This document shows, one piece after another, positions 23,057 to 36,725 of a stretch of DNA of 64,000 bases. The stretch spans positions 8,459,001-8,523,000 of the forward strand of contig NC_089422.1 in assembly GCF_013426205.1 (NCBI RefSeq). The letters run 5' to 3'. Under the pieces are notes generated by a model. The model saw only the letters and a list, made by a program, of their open reading frames with translations, had not been told where the DNA came from and ran no database searches. Within the stretch, counting starts at the first letter, position 1. Every line of letters begins with the position of its first letter. The translations under genes were made by a program, and so were the position numbers. This stretch comes from Metarhizium brunneum (Eukaryota; Ascomycota; Sordariomycetes; Hypocreales; Clavicipitaceae).

Positions 23057-24182
23057 TTAATACATTGTCCGCTTCAACGGCCTGCCTGCCGACCAAGCCA
23101 CCAAATCATCCACCTGCTGCTCGTAAAACCCATTAATGCTTCTCTCCTCGACGTAGGCAACGTGCGGTGTAACCAGCACCTGGCTCTTCCCATTCGTGCC
23201 CCAATCCGGCCTCCGCCACTCGCTATCGCCCGGCAACGGCTCCAGATCAAACACATCCAACGCGGCGCCTCTAATCTTGCCAGCCTCGAGAATGTTGAGC
23301 AGGTCCCTCTCCACCACCAACGGCCCCCGCGAGGTGTTGACGAAGAAGGACGACGGCTTCATCCTGGACAAGTCTGCCTCCGTGACCAAGCCCCTTGACC
23401 GGTCGGACAGAACCAAATGGACACTCACCACGTCCGCCGCGCTGAACAGCTCCTCGCGGCTGACGGCTTTGAAGGTCTTTTCGCCGTTGGCCTGTTCGAC
23501 GGGCAAGCCCTGCTCCTTGACCTGGGCATCCGCCGCCTCCTGAGTCAGGTTGGTGCTCCACGCGATAATCTTCATGCCGAAGGCGAGATTCATGATGCGC
23601 GCCACCGCACCGCCTAGGCGGCCTAGACCAAGGAGGCCGAGCGTTTTGCCGGATACGCCGGTGACGGCGTCTGTTTGCCAGGCGCCGGCCTTGACGGCCG
23701 CGTCATTCTTCGCAATGTTTCTAGTAACGCTGAGAATCATGGCGATGACGTGCTCGGTGGTGCTGTCTACCGGCCCGGCCTGGGTATCCGTGGCGGCGGT
23801 GACGGGTATGCCGCGCTTTTGCGCAGCATCCATGTCAATAGCCTTGTTGCGGCGGCCGCAGCTCAGGATGAGTTTGAGGTTGGGAAGGCGGTTTATGAGA
23901 TCGGCTGGGAGGGGTGTGCGTTCCCGCATCGTGGCTGGAATGGTGAGCTACGAGCTGATTATTTCCGAGTGTCGCGTCTGAGGGGAGAGGGAGCTCACAA
24001 ATGACATCAAACGGCTCCAGTCTTTTAACAATTTCATCTTTGACAGTTTGCGGCGTATTTGGATGATTGTAAGGAAGGAGGGTATCCGGGATATAAGTAA
24101 CGGCAAAGTTGGCGTCGAGCTTGTCGAAGTGAGGGGGTGCGAAGCTCTGGTAGTCGTCGAGCACAGCTACGTTTGTGGCCAT
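23057..24182 (-). CDS. D-isomer-specific 2-hydroxyacid dehydrogenase (phosphoglycerate-dehydrogenase-like)
   Basis: NAD(P)-dependent interconversion of a D-2-hydroxyacid and a 2-oxoacid. Two exons (24182-23999, 23934-23057) give 353 residues; the intron has a GTGAGC donor and CCAG acceptor and joins in phase. The nucleotide-binding motif is LLGLGRLGGAVA (about 160), and the catalytic residues are visible as Arg in NTSRGPLV, Glu in DVFDLEPLP and His in VTPHVAYVEE. Phosphoglycerate dehydrogenase proper often carries a C-terminal ACT domain, absent here, so a glyoxylate/hydroxypyruvate or other 2-oxoacid reductase is as likely. It is followed head-to-tail by the SDR gene upstream, possibly under separate promoters. 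Confidence 0.93.
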
Positions 24183-24556
24183 GTTGGCCAGTCGGTTAAA
24201 AAGAATACCAACTTTTTGCAATTCGACACAATTCAAAGTGGGCGATGTTCCTGTCCTTGTCACCTTGATATAATAGTTCGTGATTGATAAGCAAAGGTAA
24301 TAATAGTTCCTGAGGCTTCGGGTGATTGCGCCATGTCCGGAAGTGCACACTGTGTGATACTGGCCAAGTCGCACCGTGTAACCCAATAGTTGCTTACACG
24401 GAGGTGATTGTTTTCACGTCCGTGTATTTCAACATTGAAGATGAATTATTGTAGCATTAAGCGATCAGTATATATTTTTTCGGCGCTTCATGTATCCTGG
24501 TGCGCCCCCTTGCCTGCGGTTGTTGGACCAGCATCTCCATCCAACAAAGTCCAATT
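24183..24556. other. spacer between the two dehydrogenase genes
   Basis: About 370 bp holding the promoter of the hydroxyacid dehydrogenase and the 3' end of the SDR gene. A/T-rich near 24420-24480. No further feature seen. Confidence 0.5.
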
Positions 24557-25452
24557 TTAAATCTTACTCGGCCTCGAACCACCGTCCAACCTGATGACAG
24601 TGCCATTAAGCATAACATTCTCAATCGAGTGCTTCACCAGCCCTGCAAACTCCTCCGGCTGCCCCGACCTCTTGGGGAATTCAAATGTGGCCTCCAGCGA
24701 CTTCCTCACCTTCCCGCTCATCATGCTAGTCATTCTCGTCTCAAACAGCGAGGGCGCAATCGTCACGACGCGAATACCGAAGCGCGCAAGATCTCGCGCC
24801 ATGGGCAAGGTCATGGCGGCAACGGCGCCCTTGCTGGCCGAGTATGAGATCTGACCCTTTTGGCCGTCGAAGGCGGCGGAACTGGCCACCATGATGACAA
24901 TGCCGCGCTCTCCGTCCGGTCCCTCCTCTGTTTTGGCGATTTCAGCCACGCCCTGGCGGACAAGGTCCAGAGTCCCGCGCAGGTTGACGCCCAGGACGAA
25001 GTCGACGTCGTCAAGGCTGAAGGCGGCGCCATCTCGATCAAGGATCTTCAATAAGTCAGGGCTTTCGTTTCTCAGCTTGTCGGCCTTGAGTTCTTTTCAA
25101 CATACCGTGGCCGGAGTCGAGACTCCCGCAGCAGGTATGACACCTCCAATCGGCTTGTTTGAAGCCTTGGCCCACTCGGCTGTGCCTTGAACAGCCTTTG
25201 TGATACTCTCCGTGTTCAAAACATCGCACACGAAGAATTTGGCAGATGACCCAACTTCTTTGACAAGTTCATGGCCATCTTCATTCATGTCAAGGATGGC
25301 AACATTGGCGCCGTTCTTGATGAGTTCAAGAGCGCATGCTTTGCCCAGGCCGGAGGCTCTGCAGGTCATGTCAGTAAACATGTGAAAGGTCGTGGCAACG
25401 GGGTGGCTGCATACCCTCCGGAAATGAGAAACGTGCGGTTTTCAATCTTCAT
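24557..25452 (-). CDS. short-chain dehydrogenase/reductase (3-hydroxyacyl-CoA dehydrogenase type-2-like)
   Basis: Classical SDR of 259 residues from three exons (25452-25415, 25358-25106, 25045-24557). Cofactor-binding glycine motif GGASGLGKA is formed across the first intron; an aspartate ending the second strand (AILDMNEDG) predicts NAD rather than NADP. Catalytic Ser in VASSAAF and the YSASK pair are present, followed by PMARDLARFGIRV and APSLFETRM. The architecture and NLRGTLDLVRQGVAEI are close to the HSD17B10 group, which acts in mitochondrial beta-oxidation of branched substrates, but no targeting peptide is obvious. The last exon acceptor is AAG rather than the usual YAG, which lowers certainty about the exact third-exon start. 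Confidence 0.9.
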
Positions 25453-26377
25453 AGTGAAAGGATGCTGCTCGAATCTAGGGTCGGACGCATGAAATTCTCT
25501 TGAAACTGAAAGTGAATGAGGAAATGGATGTGCTCGGTTTGTGGTCACTGGTCACCAGGTTGAGGAACCTCGGCTGAGAAGCTTCCTTGTAGCCACGCAG
25601 TAAGCCATTGCCCCGTAAATTGCCTATTTAGGTCAGCTATCTCAATGTACAAAGCATGAAGGCAGTATCCGCCTCGGTTTGTGGCGATGTTTAGAGTACG
25701 GCTTCATGGCATGATAGCTTCTTCATTTGCGTACGTGTTCCATAACGAAAAATACAGGAAGCCAAATTATTGTTATTGCCGCGGGTATCGAAAGCAGCGT
25801 ACCACAATATTTGCCCGTTTGTGCCACTTTTCAAAGGTTACTCAAAGGAAGGGTAAATGTGTATCTTCCCCTTTGAGCACACATGCAAGGGTTGGAAAAC
25901 TTTTGTTGTTTTATTCATGTATCTTGTTTCTTGCCTTATGAACATGAAATTTATGTGTAGCTCCGGGCCTAAGATCTCGTCGATCAAACGCATATGTGAC
26001 AACTCGAGGGCTCACTCTACCGGCCAATATGCTTAGTCATCTTCACCGACGTCGCGTCATGCGCTGCCACGAGATGCGCATCATGTCATGTTCATCTCAC
26101 GTCGCTAATCAATCCACACTCCTCAGCCACCAGCATCTTTTTGCTCGCCGCTGGTCGAGATTTTCAACATCAATCACCCATGCGCATTCAACTCAACTTG
26201 CAACTGAATCGCTCAGGCTGTATGCACACTGTTGCCCACTATGGCGAGGCCACGAGGTTCCTCTGGTGCCAGTGACGAGAGCACGGGTACGTCCCACGAT
26301 CAGGTACGCTTGCGAGGCCTCGGAATGTGCGGAATAGCTTGTTGTGGCGCTGACGACGGATGCAGGAGCTAGGGAGC
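25453..26377. other. divergent promoter region, SDR / Rab4-type GTPase
   Basis: About 0.9 kb between divergently transcribed genes. No coding frame with recognisable features. Several TCA-rich short words near 26020-26190, probably the 5' leader of the GTPase gene. Confidence 0.5.
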
Positions 26378-27479
<1,102 letters not shown>

Positions 27480-28417
27480 TCGGAGAGACGTATGTGCGGT
27501 CGACTGTGGGAGAAGCAAGAAATACCTGGCTAGTCAAGCCATTTGGCAAGTATTCGTTTTCGAGTCACCGATCATGCATGTTGCTGTGTGCCATTCCATT
27601 TGTTACGTTCAGCGTTGCCGGCGTTGGGGAGAATAGATGTCTCGAGGAGAGACACTGCTGGAAGAAAGCAGCTGAGGGGCGGTTTTTGTTTCTCTTTTCC
27701 TGGACTGAAGACACCCTTATTGTCCTCGTCCTGATTTTGTTCGCCTTGGCATACTTTACCCCTTACCTATGACATCCTATGAGCACATAATAATGGACCG
27801 AGCCATTCGCTACGGGTTTTGCAGTATATGTATTACTCAACATTTCTGTATTCCAAATCCTTTACAAACAAATACCATCTCGGTGTATTCTGCACGGGGC
27901 AGGCCTGTCTTTGCATGTGTCACGTCTCCATCAAACGCATAGAGCCACGGGACGGCGGCGGGGCAGTTGGTGGATCGGGGCGTAGAGCTGGCGGCATCAT
28001 GAATTCCCGTCTAGGGTCAGTCCAACTCATCGCGCCGGATATATGAAGGACAACACTGGGTGACGAAGCATCTGGTGTCACGATGGAAGGGACACGCTTA
28101 TAAGAATATCATGGTGTTGTGCGCAATCGGCATCACTGTCGATACTTGCATGCCATTTGTCTTGGCTCAAGTCGTGAACCAATTTCTCGGATGCTCCTTC
28201 CCCAACTGCCATACCAGAGCTACCTGCCCCTCACTGCCCCTCCAGTGTCACCCGCCAAGCGGTCAACTTCTCAAGCGCAATCTCTCTAGGTGAAATATCT
28301 CATAGAGTTGGTTCTGGCAAAACCCAACTCTAATTTTTTCCCCTCATCAGCCTCTTTATGTCTATCGTCGCCAACCGCAGTCTATCTATTTGAACAGGGG
28401 TCGCAAATATCCTCAAA
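27480..28417. other. intergenic region, Rab4-type GTPase to beta-mannosidase
   Basis: About 0.9 kb, 3' region of one gene and promoter of the next. No further gene seen. Confidence 0.5.
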
Positions 28418-31037
28418 ATGCTTACGCGAACTATTATTCCCATTAACCAGAATTGGCAGTTCAAACAAGCCGAGAAGGATGATGCTTCCTACCTGGCCGT
28501 GTCTCAATTTCCCACACACATTCATCTTGATCTTCTCCACCATAAACTCATTCCAGATCCTTATATTGGCCAGAACGAGAACGAAGTTCAGTGGATAGGC
28601 GAAACGGCCTGGACATACAAAACAATCTTCTCTTCACCAGGGACCAATGGCAGGGCAAAGGCCGTACTTGCCTTCGATGGGCTTGACACTTTTGCCACAG
28701 TGGTCCTGAACGGCAAGATAATACTAGAAGCTGACAACATGTTTGTTTCTGAAAGGGTTGATGTCAGCGATGTATTGAGAAAGACTGGTGATAACGAGCT
28801 GGTCATTACGTTTGACGCTGCGTACCTTCGTGGCTGGAAGGAGATTGAGAAGCATCCGGATCACAAGTGGGGTTGCTGGAATGGGGATATTTCTCGTCTT
28901 GGTGTAAGGAAATCCCAGTACCATTGGGTAAGTCGGATTATTCACATGACATAGCCCAAGGCCACAGAGTGCTAATATCTTGCAGGGCTGGGATTGGGGT
29001 CCCGAACTAATGACCTGTGGTCCCTGGCGACCGATTCACTTGGAATTGTACGAATCTCGCCTGGCCGACTTGCATGCTGAAATTGATGTTGAATCTTCTC
29101 TCAAGAGCGCCAGAGTAGTGGCCCATGCTATAGTTGAGGGTACCGCATCGCATGTCCGCTTTAACATATCTTTCGGCAATAAGAGTGTCTCGTCCGAGAC
29201 AGTTCGCATCAAGGACGGCGAGGCTGTGGCTACATTCAAGGTCCAGAACCCGGAGCTCTGGTATCCAATTCGATACGGCAGCCAGCCACTCTACACTATT
29301 AAGTCGACGTTACTAGACGAAAGTGCCGAACTGGACTCTTCGTCCAAGAGGATCGGTCTGCGCAAAGTTGAGCTAATCCAGCGGCCTCTCCTTGACCAAC
29401 CGGGAACGACTTTCTTCTTTCAAGTGAACAACATTCCTATTTTTTGTGGAGGCAGTAACTGGATTCCTGCAGACAATTTCATACCTCGTATATCCAAGGA
29501 ACGATACTACGATTGGGTCAAGATGGTCGCGAATGGCAACCAGTTCATGCTGCGTGTATGGGGCGGGGGCATCTATGAAGAAGAACCTCTTTATGATGCT
29601 TGTGATGAGCTTGGTATCTTGGTCTGGCAAGACTTCATGTTTGGCTGTGGAAACTACCCAGCGCATACTAGCTTCCTGAAATCAGTCGAGCGAGAAGCTC
29701 GTCAAAATGTCAAGAGACTGCGCCACCATCCTTCAATAGTTATTTGGGCTGGCAACAATGAAGATTATCAGTATGCTGAGAGTGAAAAGCTTGGCTATGA
29801 TCCAAAGGATGAATATCCCGACAATTGGCTACATAGCAATTTCCCTGCGCGATATATTTACGAAAAAGTCCTACCAGACATATGCAGGGAATTGATTCCA
29901 AGCACTTACTATCATCCAGGGAGTCCTTGGGGTGGTAAAAACACCACCGATCCAACGATGGGGGATATTCATCAGTGGAACGTCTGGCATGGCTCACAGG
30001 AGAAGTACCAAAACTTTGACAAGCTCGTTGGTCGATTCGTTTCCGAATTCGGAATGGAGGCATTCCCATCCATTAAGACTATCGAATCGTACCTACCCAA
30101 GGGTAAGAATGACCCTGAACGATTTGCTCAGTCTGCTACCGTCGACTTCCATAACAAGGCTGCTGGCCATGAGCGCCGCCTCGCCTTGTACTTGGTGGAG
30201 AATATTCGCTACGCCCCCGATCCTTTGGAATACTATATATACTGCACGCAGTTGATGCAAGCTGAATGCATTGCGTCGGCGTACCGACTATGGAAGCGAG
30301 AATGGAGAGGTCCCGGTCGCGAGTACTGCGCCGGCGCTCTCGTGTGGCAAATTAATGATTGTTGGCCAGTGACATCTTGGGCGATTTGCGACTATTATCT
30401 GCGCCCAAAACACGCATATTACACGGTCAAACGAGAAATGGCACCCATTTCGGTTGGCATGACACGACGAGAGCACACTCATGCCAAGGACAAGTATACT
30501 CGAGTTCACATTGAGAGGGAGATCAAGATTGAGATCTGGGGCTCCAACCTGAATCTGGAAGACTTGACAGCAGACTGTGTCGTAAAGGCTTGGGATGTAG
30601 AAACTGGACGTGAAACATACTCACACACTGTCTCTACAAGGCACTTCTTCCCAGCCAATGCTTCAACCGAGATCATCTCGATGAACGTCCCCGTCACCAA
30701 CAAGAATGTAGGTGAAGAAGGTAGAACTGTGATGGCGGCATATCTATACCAAGAGGGCAAACAAATCGCCCGCTATGTCAACTGGCCAGAGCCACTGAAG
30801 TACCTGCACCTTCAAAAGCCAAAGCATCTGAGGGCGCAACTTTGCACGACTAGGGATGCAATTGAACTCAGTGCCGAAGTGCCAGTCAAGGGCGTCGCCG
30901 TGGAGTGCGACGACGACAACGTCAAGTTTGATGATAATTTGATCGACATTGTGCCAGGTGAAATTGTGTCTATCGGTGTAAAGGGAGTTATCAAGGACAC
31001 TAAATTTACGACACAATACTTGAACATGTTGGGCTGA
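28418..31037 (+). CDS. mndB: beta-mannosidase, GH2 (type B, intracellular)
   Basis: Exo-beta-1,4-mannosidase that removes mannose from manno-oligosaccharides. Two exons (28418-28927, 28986-31037), 853 residues. No signal peptide, which with the length fits the fungal type-B (mndB) clade rather than the secreted type A. Family marks: YHWGWDWGPELMTCGPW across the splice site, FCGGSNWIPADNF, LRVWGGGIYE, LGILVWQDFMFGCG. The acid/base glutamate is in WAGNNED (about 428) and the nucleophile in FVSEFGMEAFPS (about 525). The first intron joins in phase 0 between TGG and GGC. Upstream about 940 bp is non-coding. Confidence 0.96.
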
Positions 31038-31575
31038 AGGTAAACATGGTTGAAAATCACTAAATCCATAGATTCATGGGTGTGTTAGTTGAAATAAAAA
31101 ACTTAAAAGCATGGCCAGTATAGCCGATTATGTCAAGATGTTAGACTAGCCACAATGAGGTGCTATTCAACCAGAATGGCGAATACGGGGATGGAATGAC
31201 AAGATGTGCGGAGTCATTAATCAGCCAAGTCCGTTGGCAGAATTCATAAATAAGCCAACCACTTGGCAGCCACCAAAAAAAGATGGCAATCCCGTAACTA
31301 TGCAGGCTTGATTGTGAGAAGTGTGTGTGGGAATCGGGGAGATGGTCTGCCGTGGAGGTTGATTAATAATGCCAATTAGAGCACCACGTATAAGTAGTGA
31401 TTCTAGGTGTGGTTGAATAAATAACTTCACAAAGCACCAGACGCGCGATGGCAAACCCCACGGCTACACCAGAAGTCGCTCGCGGCCAACATCACCATTT
31501 CTCGTCTTGGCCTCGCTGCCCGGAATAACACGACTACATCCAAAGTGTCAAGCGCAAACCAAGCTCCCCAACACC
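31038..31575. other. intergenic region, beta-mannosidase to oxidoreductase
   Basis: About 540 bp. It contains CACGTATAAG at 31385-31394, the same ten bases found upstream of the Ysc84-type gene. Confidence 0.5.
31385..31394 (+). promoter_or_regulatory. possible TATA element (CACGTATAAG)
   Basis: TATAAG core about 185 bp before the start codon of the Gfo/Idh/MocA oxidoreductase gene. The identical ten bases occur at 33207-33216. Position fits a core promoter with a long leader; no experimental support is possible here. Confidence 0.35.
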
Positions 31576-32846
31576 ATGGCGCCCATCCGCACCGCCATCA
31601 TTGGTCTGTCCTCGACGGCCGCCACGTCATGGGCGTCAACTGCCCATTTGCCCTCCCTCGTCACGCCCGCCGGCCAGTCCAGATTCCAAATCGTCGCGCT
31701 GCTCAACAGCTCCGTGTCGGCCGCCGAATTTGCCATCAAAACGTACGACCTGCCTCCGGGGACGAGGGCGTACGGGTCCCCCGAGGACCTCGCCGCCGAC
31801 CCGGCCGTCGACTTGGTCATCTGCAGCACCCGCGTGGACAGGCACTACGAGACGGTGCTGCCTAGCGTCCGGGCCGGCAAGGACGTGTACGTGGAGTGGC
31901 CTGTTGCCGCGACGGACGCCGACATCAGGAGCCTCGCGGACGAGGCGCGGAGGAGCGGTTCGACGGCGCTGGTCGGGCTGCAGGGGCGATGGGCCGCCCC
32001 GGTGCTCAAGCTGAGGGAGCTGTTGGACGCGGGGGCCATTGGCAAGGTGCTGAGCGTGGACGTGAGGGCGTACGGGGGCACCAAGGACAGGGAGACGCTG
32101 CCCGTGGGGTTGAAGTATTTTGCGGACAGGGGCGTCGGCGGGAATCCAATCACGATTGGGTTCGGACACGGTGAGTTTTTAACCCTTTTGTTTCTGATGG
32201 CCCGGCGTTGCTGACGACGGCAGTGTTTGACTTTGTGCAGTCTGTTGTCGGGGACGTGGTGCCCGAGACTACGGGTTCGCGACTCCAACTGCAGCGGCGG
32301 CGGGTTCGGGTTCGTGATCCGGAGAACGGGGAGGTGGTTGAGACGGTGCGGTCGAATGTTCCGGACTTGCTTTACTTGCATGGTACGTACCTTTTCACGT
32401 TGCGCGACGGAGCGGGCAGCTGAGATTGTGTAGGTCGCCTGGCGGAGTCTCCTCGAAATGATGCCGATGCCACGCTGGCATTCACGTTTCGTCGTGGGCA
32501 GCCGTTTCCGGGGACGCCGTCTCTGGCATGGAGCATCTACGGGGTCGACGGCGAGATCCGGCTGGTTGCGCCGGCTGGCATTTCGCTACAGGCAGATGCT
32601 TGCGATGAGTCGGTGACGATCCAGGTGCATGATTTCGACACGGACACGGTGCGAGACGTCGAGTGGGATTGGACAGATGTCGAGAAGCAGGTTCCTGTCC
32701 GGGGGAGGTCGGTGCAGAGGGTGCTGTATGCGTATGCGGATTGGAAGCAGGGCAAGAGTGATGGCGCAGGGGCTTGGGTTGGTGTTGACGATGCGGCCGC
32801 GAGGACTTCCCAGATTCAGAAGCTATTAGACGGGTTTGAGGGCTGA
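31576..32846 (+). CDS. Gfo/Idh/MocA-family oxidoreductase (Gal80-like)
   Basis: NAD(P)-dependent oxidoreductase with a Rossmann domain followed by the Gfo/Idh/MocA alpha/beta domain, or a Gal80-type regulator derived from that fold. Exons 31576-32170, 32224-32382, 32434-32846, 388 residues. Features: RTAIIGLSSTAATSWAS at the N-terminus in place of a canonical GxGxxG, DLVICSTRVDRHYETVLPS, GKDVYVEWPVAA (Gfo/Idh families usually have GKHVxxEKP; the catalytic lysine is replaced by Trp here), and GGNPITIGFGH. Loss of that Lys, as in Gal80 relatives, suggests binding rather than catalysis, so a sugar-sensing role is an inference. Start chosen by MAPIRTAIIG at the expected Rossmann position; 23 in-frame residues upstream are likely leader. 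Confidence 0.85.
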
Positions 32847-33330
32847 TTGTATCTGAAAGGGTTCATGCAAGGCCGGACAAACTTGACGATGGATGCCGCC
32901 ACGCGAAGAACACCAAGTGTATACGGTGGTGCTGTATTTGAAATGCAACTTGGATATTATTAGCCAGTGTCCTGATAGTAGTAATCGTCCTGCTCGGGGA
33001 TTTATACCGACACTGTACGGAGTAATAAGCAACAAGGGTTTGTAAGAGTTCAATGTTGCCGCCAGATTTGACTAAGCCTCCACCACCACCGCCGGACCTC
33101 CGGCAAGAAACATGGATCTGACGCATCCACATCGGGACTCGCGGAAGCGGAGTGGATCCCTGGCTAGTGCGTGTACGTGTACTCGGTGGAAGTACTTGGT
33201 ATACATGCACGTATAAGCCAACGCCTCCCCCTCCAGCCTTATTACATCATACGAAGCCCTTTTTGTCCTTTTGTTTTCCCAAACAAGCCGCTCCCAAGCC
33301 CTACCAGCACGGTACAAGAGCGCGTCGACA
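32847..33330. other. intergenic region upstream of Ysc84-type gene
   Basis: About 480 bp, including TACGGAGTA at 33016-33024 and CACGTATAAG at 33207-33216. No gene seen. Confidence 0.5.
33207..33216 (+). promoter_or_regulatory. possible TATA element (CACGTATAAG)
   Basis: Second copy of the ten-base word, about 115 bp before the ATG of the Ysc84-type gene. A pyrimidine-rich tract follows, as often seen before fungal transcription starts. Confidence 0.35.
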
Positions 33331-34916
33331 ATGCAAAAGGTCAAGTCGAAATTGCCCTCGTGGGACACCACCAAGACCCAGAGCAAGAAGGGCTTCGACA
33401 AGGCATGGGGACTGCTGGATAAGCTCGGGGCGCCGGTCAACCGGTGGACAAACAAGATTGGCAGCGAGGCATTTTGGCCGACGACGCTGGACAAGGAGAG
33501 TTACAAGGCGGCCAGGATCCTGAGATCATTCTGCAGTGAGCATCCTTTCGCTCTGTGCATCTTTCCACCCCCCCTTTACTAACGTGAAACGCAGAGGACG
33601 GCTTCTACACAGACGACGAACCACCTACCGACCAAGCCGGGCCGAAAAAGGCGCCCAAGGTCATCAAAAAGATTCCCCAAAAAGTCATAGAAAATGCCGT
33701 CGGGCTCGCCATATTCACCACGATGCGCACCGGGCTCTGGATCTCTGGGGCTGGTGGTTCTGGCGTGCTGGTCGCCCGTCAAGAAGACGGCACGTGGTCG
33801 CCGCCGTCGGGCATCATGCTGCACACGGCCGGGCTGGGATTCCTCGTCGGCGTCGACATCTACGACTGCGTGCTGGTCATCAACAACCGCAAGGCCCTCG
33901 AGGCGTTTACCAAGATCCGCGCCACGCTCGGGGGCGAGATCTCGGCCGTCGCCGGGCCCGTGGGAGTCGGCGGCGTCGTCGAAAACGACGGCAAGTGGAA
34001 GCAGGCCAACAGGCCCGTCTTCACCTACCTCAAGTCGCGGGGCTTCTACGCGGGCGTCCAGGTCGACGGCACCGTCGTCATTGAGCGCAGCGACGAGAAC
34101 GCCCGGTTCTACGGGGAGAAGATTGGCGCGGCGGACATCCTGGCGGGCAAGGCGAGGCACCCGCCGCCCGAGATCAAGATGCTCATGGAGACGCTGAGGG
34201 CGGCCGAGGGCAAGGCGGACGTGGACGCCGCCATGATGGACGAGCTGGACGAGCAGCTGGCGCCGGGGGATCTCAGCATCCAGGAGCCGGACCCGGACGG
34301 GGTCGTGTTTGGCGTCCCGGAGCCCGACGACCCTGACCCGTACGGCGTGCATGCCCTGGAGAGGGAGGGCCTGGAGATACTCGAGGCCGGCACCAGGCAG
34401 AGGCCATCGAGCATGCAGTTCGAGTACCACCCCAGCCCTTCCAGCCCTACATATGGCAGGTTCTACCGGAGGAGCATGGACACGGCAGTTGGGGGCGCCA
34501 CACCCGTGAGTGCTGCGTCGGGGTCTAACTCGCCTTGGGGGCGGGCCGTCGGTGCGTATGCTTCGTCCGACGCCGGGACGCAAACAGATGATGCGGTCAT
34601 TGTTGCCAGCGTCCGTTCTGAGGACGGCTTTGAGCGGCAAGACGTGCAGCACAAGGATGGCCACGCCGAGCCCGAGCACTTCTACGACGTCACTGACGGC
34701 GAGAACGATGTGTTTGTGAACGGGGGGAATCCGTGGAAGACAAACGAGGCGGATAGGGATTCTGGCGTTGCGATAGACGAGAGCGAAAGACTGGAGCTGG
34801 CGAGAGAGGCTGACAAGCCTGCGTCAAGGAAGGCAGAAGAAGAAGAGGATCAAGAACAAGCGCTGCAGAACGTACGCCGCGAGCCGCCGCCATTGCCGCC
34901 GCGAAAGTTGACGTAG
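33331..34916 (+). CDS. Ysc84/SH3YL1-type lipid- and actin-binding protein
   Basis: Cortical actin/endocytosis protein of 508 residues, exons 33331-33535 and 33595-34916 (acceptor preceded by a CTAAC branch site). The Ysc84 actin-binding (DUF500-type) domain covers about 75-285: VIENAVGLAIFTTMRTGLWISGAGGSGVLVAR, LGFLVGVDIYDCVLVINN, GAEISAVAGPVG-like GGEISAVAGPVGVGG, and YLKSRGFYAGVQVDGTVV. The rest is acidic and disordered and ends in PPPLPPRKLT, a class-II-like SH3 ligand, so it would bind SH3 partners although, unlike yeast Ysc84, it carries no SH3 domain of its own. Such SH3-less forms are common in filamentous fungi. Confidence 0.92.
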
Positions 34917-36569
34917 TTTGGGGTTGATGTCTTTTTGTGAGATTTTGTCGGTTGTTGGTGGCTTTTTGCGAAGAAGAAATGGATGCCGTGCAATGCGTAT
35001 GCTTGGTTGGAAATGTTGTTTTTCGTGTAGGTAAAGGTACACAGTAAAGGCTCTCTATACCGACTTGAAACTCTATACCAAAGGTTCCTGCTTGTTGTGA
35101 CATGGAAGCTTGGCAGATGCCTTGCAAATGATGATGTTGTTTCCGGTTTACATATGCCGAGCCCTCCTGGCAAAGACGATGCTTGGAGGGTTGATTCTTT
35201 CGGCGCAGTGGCGGTATCATCCAGAGGAAGAAAGTATTCCATTACTTTTTCTTCTTCTCAAACGTCCTTGGCTCCCCGTATCACTGTAGTTACGCATGGC
35301 GCTCATTCTCACTCAACACCACAGCCCCCTATATGCTTCATTTCAGCCGACAACTGCTCTCGAGAGATGGTAGGTTTTTCATATGTAATTGTGATGGCGT
35401 GAGGGCGGAACTCTTCTGCCGGCCTGCAACGAGCTCATATTGGTATCTGGAGAGAGTCGATCCTTCCAGGGCTGTGAATTCAGAAAAACTGCACTAAGCA
35501 GGATCGCTGTTCAGAGCCCTGTAAACGGGGCAAATAGTTTTCAAGGGCATATCTGTGCCTGTCGAGGATATATCACACGTGCGCGCAGCAGGCATCACCA
35601 GTGGCAATGTCGAAACGAAACTCGTCAAGCGCACTGTTTCGATGGCATCAGTGAGGGTGATGTTGCATTTGTTTGGTTCCTTGGAAAGACTTGAGGTCCA
35701 GGCGGGATGCTCGACGCAGGCCAGGCGTTTGTGAACCCTTGTAGCCACAACGGCGGTCCATCTATCAACGGTGGCAAGATGGCGGCATTCAGAGTGACCC
35801 AATGGGGCCCCAGTGCTACGGCAATTGATGCCGTCGATAAAAAATTAGCTGACGGCTGGCGCCTCCGAGAAACAGTTTCAATCAGACTGCAATGTGGTGC
35901 CCGGTCGTCACGTCGCTTCGCGTCCACTTTTTGTTGTCTGGTCCACGAGTTTATGCCGGCGCCCCACGGCCCCCGGCACTAGAACACTGCTGACTCAGCA
36001 ACCTAAACTAGACCAAGACATGGACTTGCCATTTCACTGCTCTGGCAGAAAACAATTTTTGCTCTTCTTCACACAGCAAGACATCACCCCCATCACCACT
36101 GCCAGCCCTCCACGGCCTCCCTAGGCTCGCATGGGCTCAATACGCGGTGCGTAGATTGGCACCGGTAGGTTGCTCGCTTGCATTTCCTACTTTCTTGCTC
36201 GTCTCCGTAGAATCGCAGCACTCCATGGCCAGTCATTCGGTATCGACGAATCTTTCTCGAAAGGCCTTCCCCAAGGAGGGCGTTTTGTGCTCCTTGGATG
36301 AAGTAGACTGGCCCGCTGGGCAAATCGTCCATCTGGACGCTTTGTGTACATGCTGCAAGATGGACCGGACCGTCATAGTCCACGCCTGTCTGCCTTTCAC
36401 CGTCTTCTGCCGGTGGGTTGGCAATGTTTTTTTACATGGGCGTGGCTCCTTGAGTACCGACATTCGACACGAACTGGGCGTCGTGCCGCTGCGCATGGGT
36501 CCATGTGTAAATGATGATTGATGTAGAGTGACACGGCGCAACTAATCTTATGGAGATTGAGAATTATCA

Positions 36570-36612
36570 CCTGACCATTGCTCGCCTACCTGACCTGACC
36601 TGACCATTGGTC
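36570..36612. repeat. inverted repeat, left arm (two overlapping sub-copies)
   Basis: CCTGACCATTGCTC at 36570-36583, then GACCTGACCTGACCATTG near 36591-36608. Both match the reverse complement of the right arm over 14 and 18 bases. Confidence 0.6.
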
Positions 36613-36725
36613 TTACTTTTTCAGGTGTTTTACTAGAGTTATAATGGAGACCCCAGGCTTTGCCCAGGGTTAGGGTTGGGAGTTGGGTTAATCCTTGGTG
36701 TATGTATGGATGATTAATCAGGAAA

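Noticed and set aside
33579..34679. 366-codon minus-strand frame overlapping the Ysc84-type gene.
   Set aside because: Antisense shadow of a strongly supported plus-strand gene.
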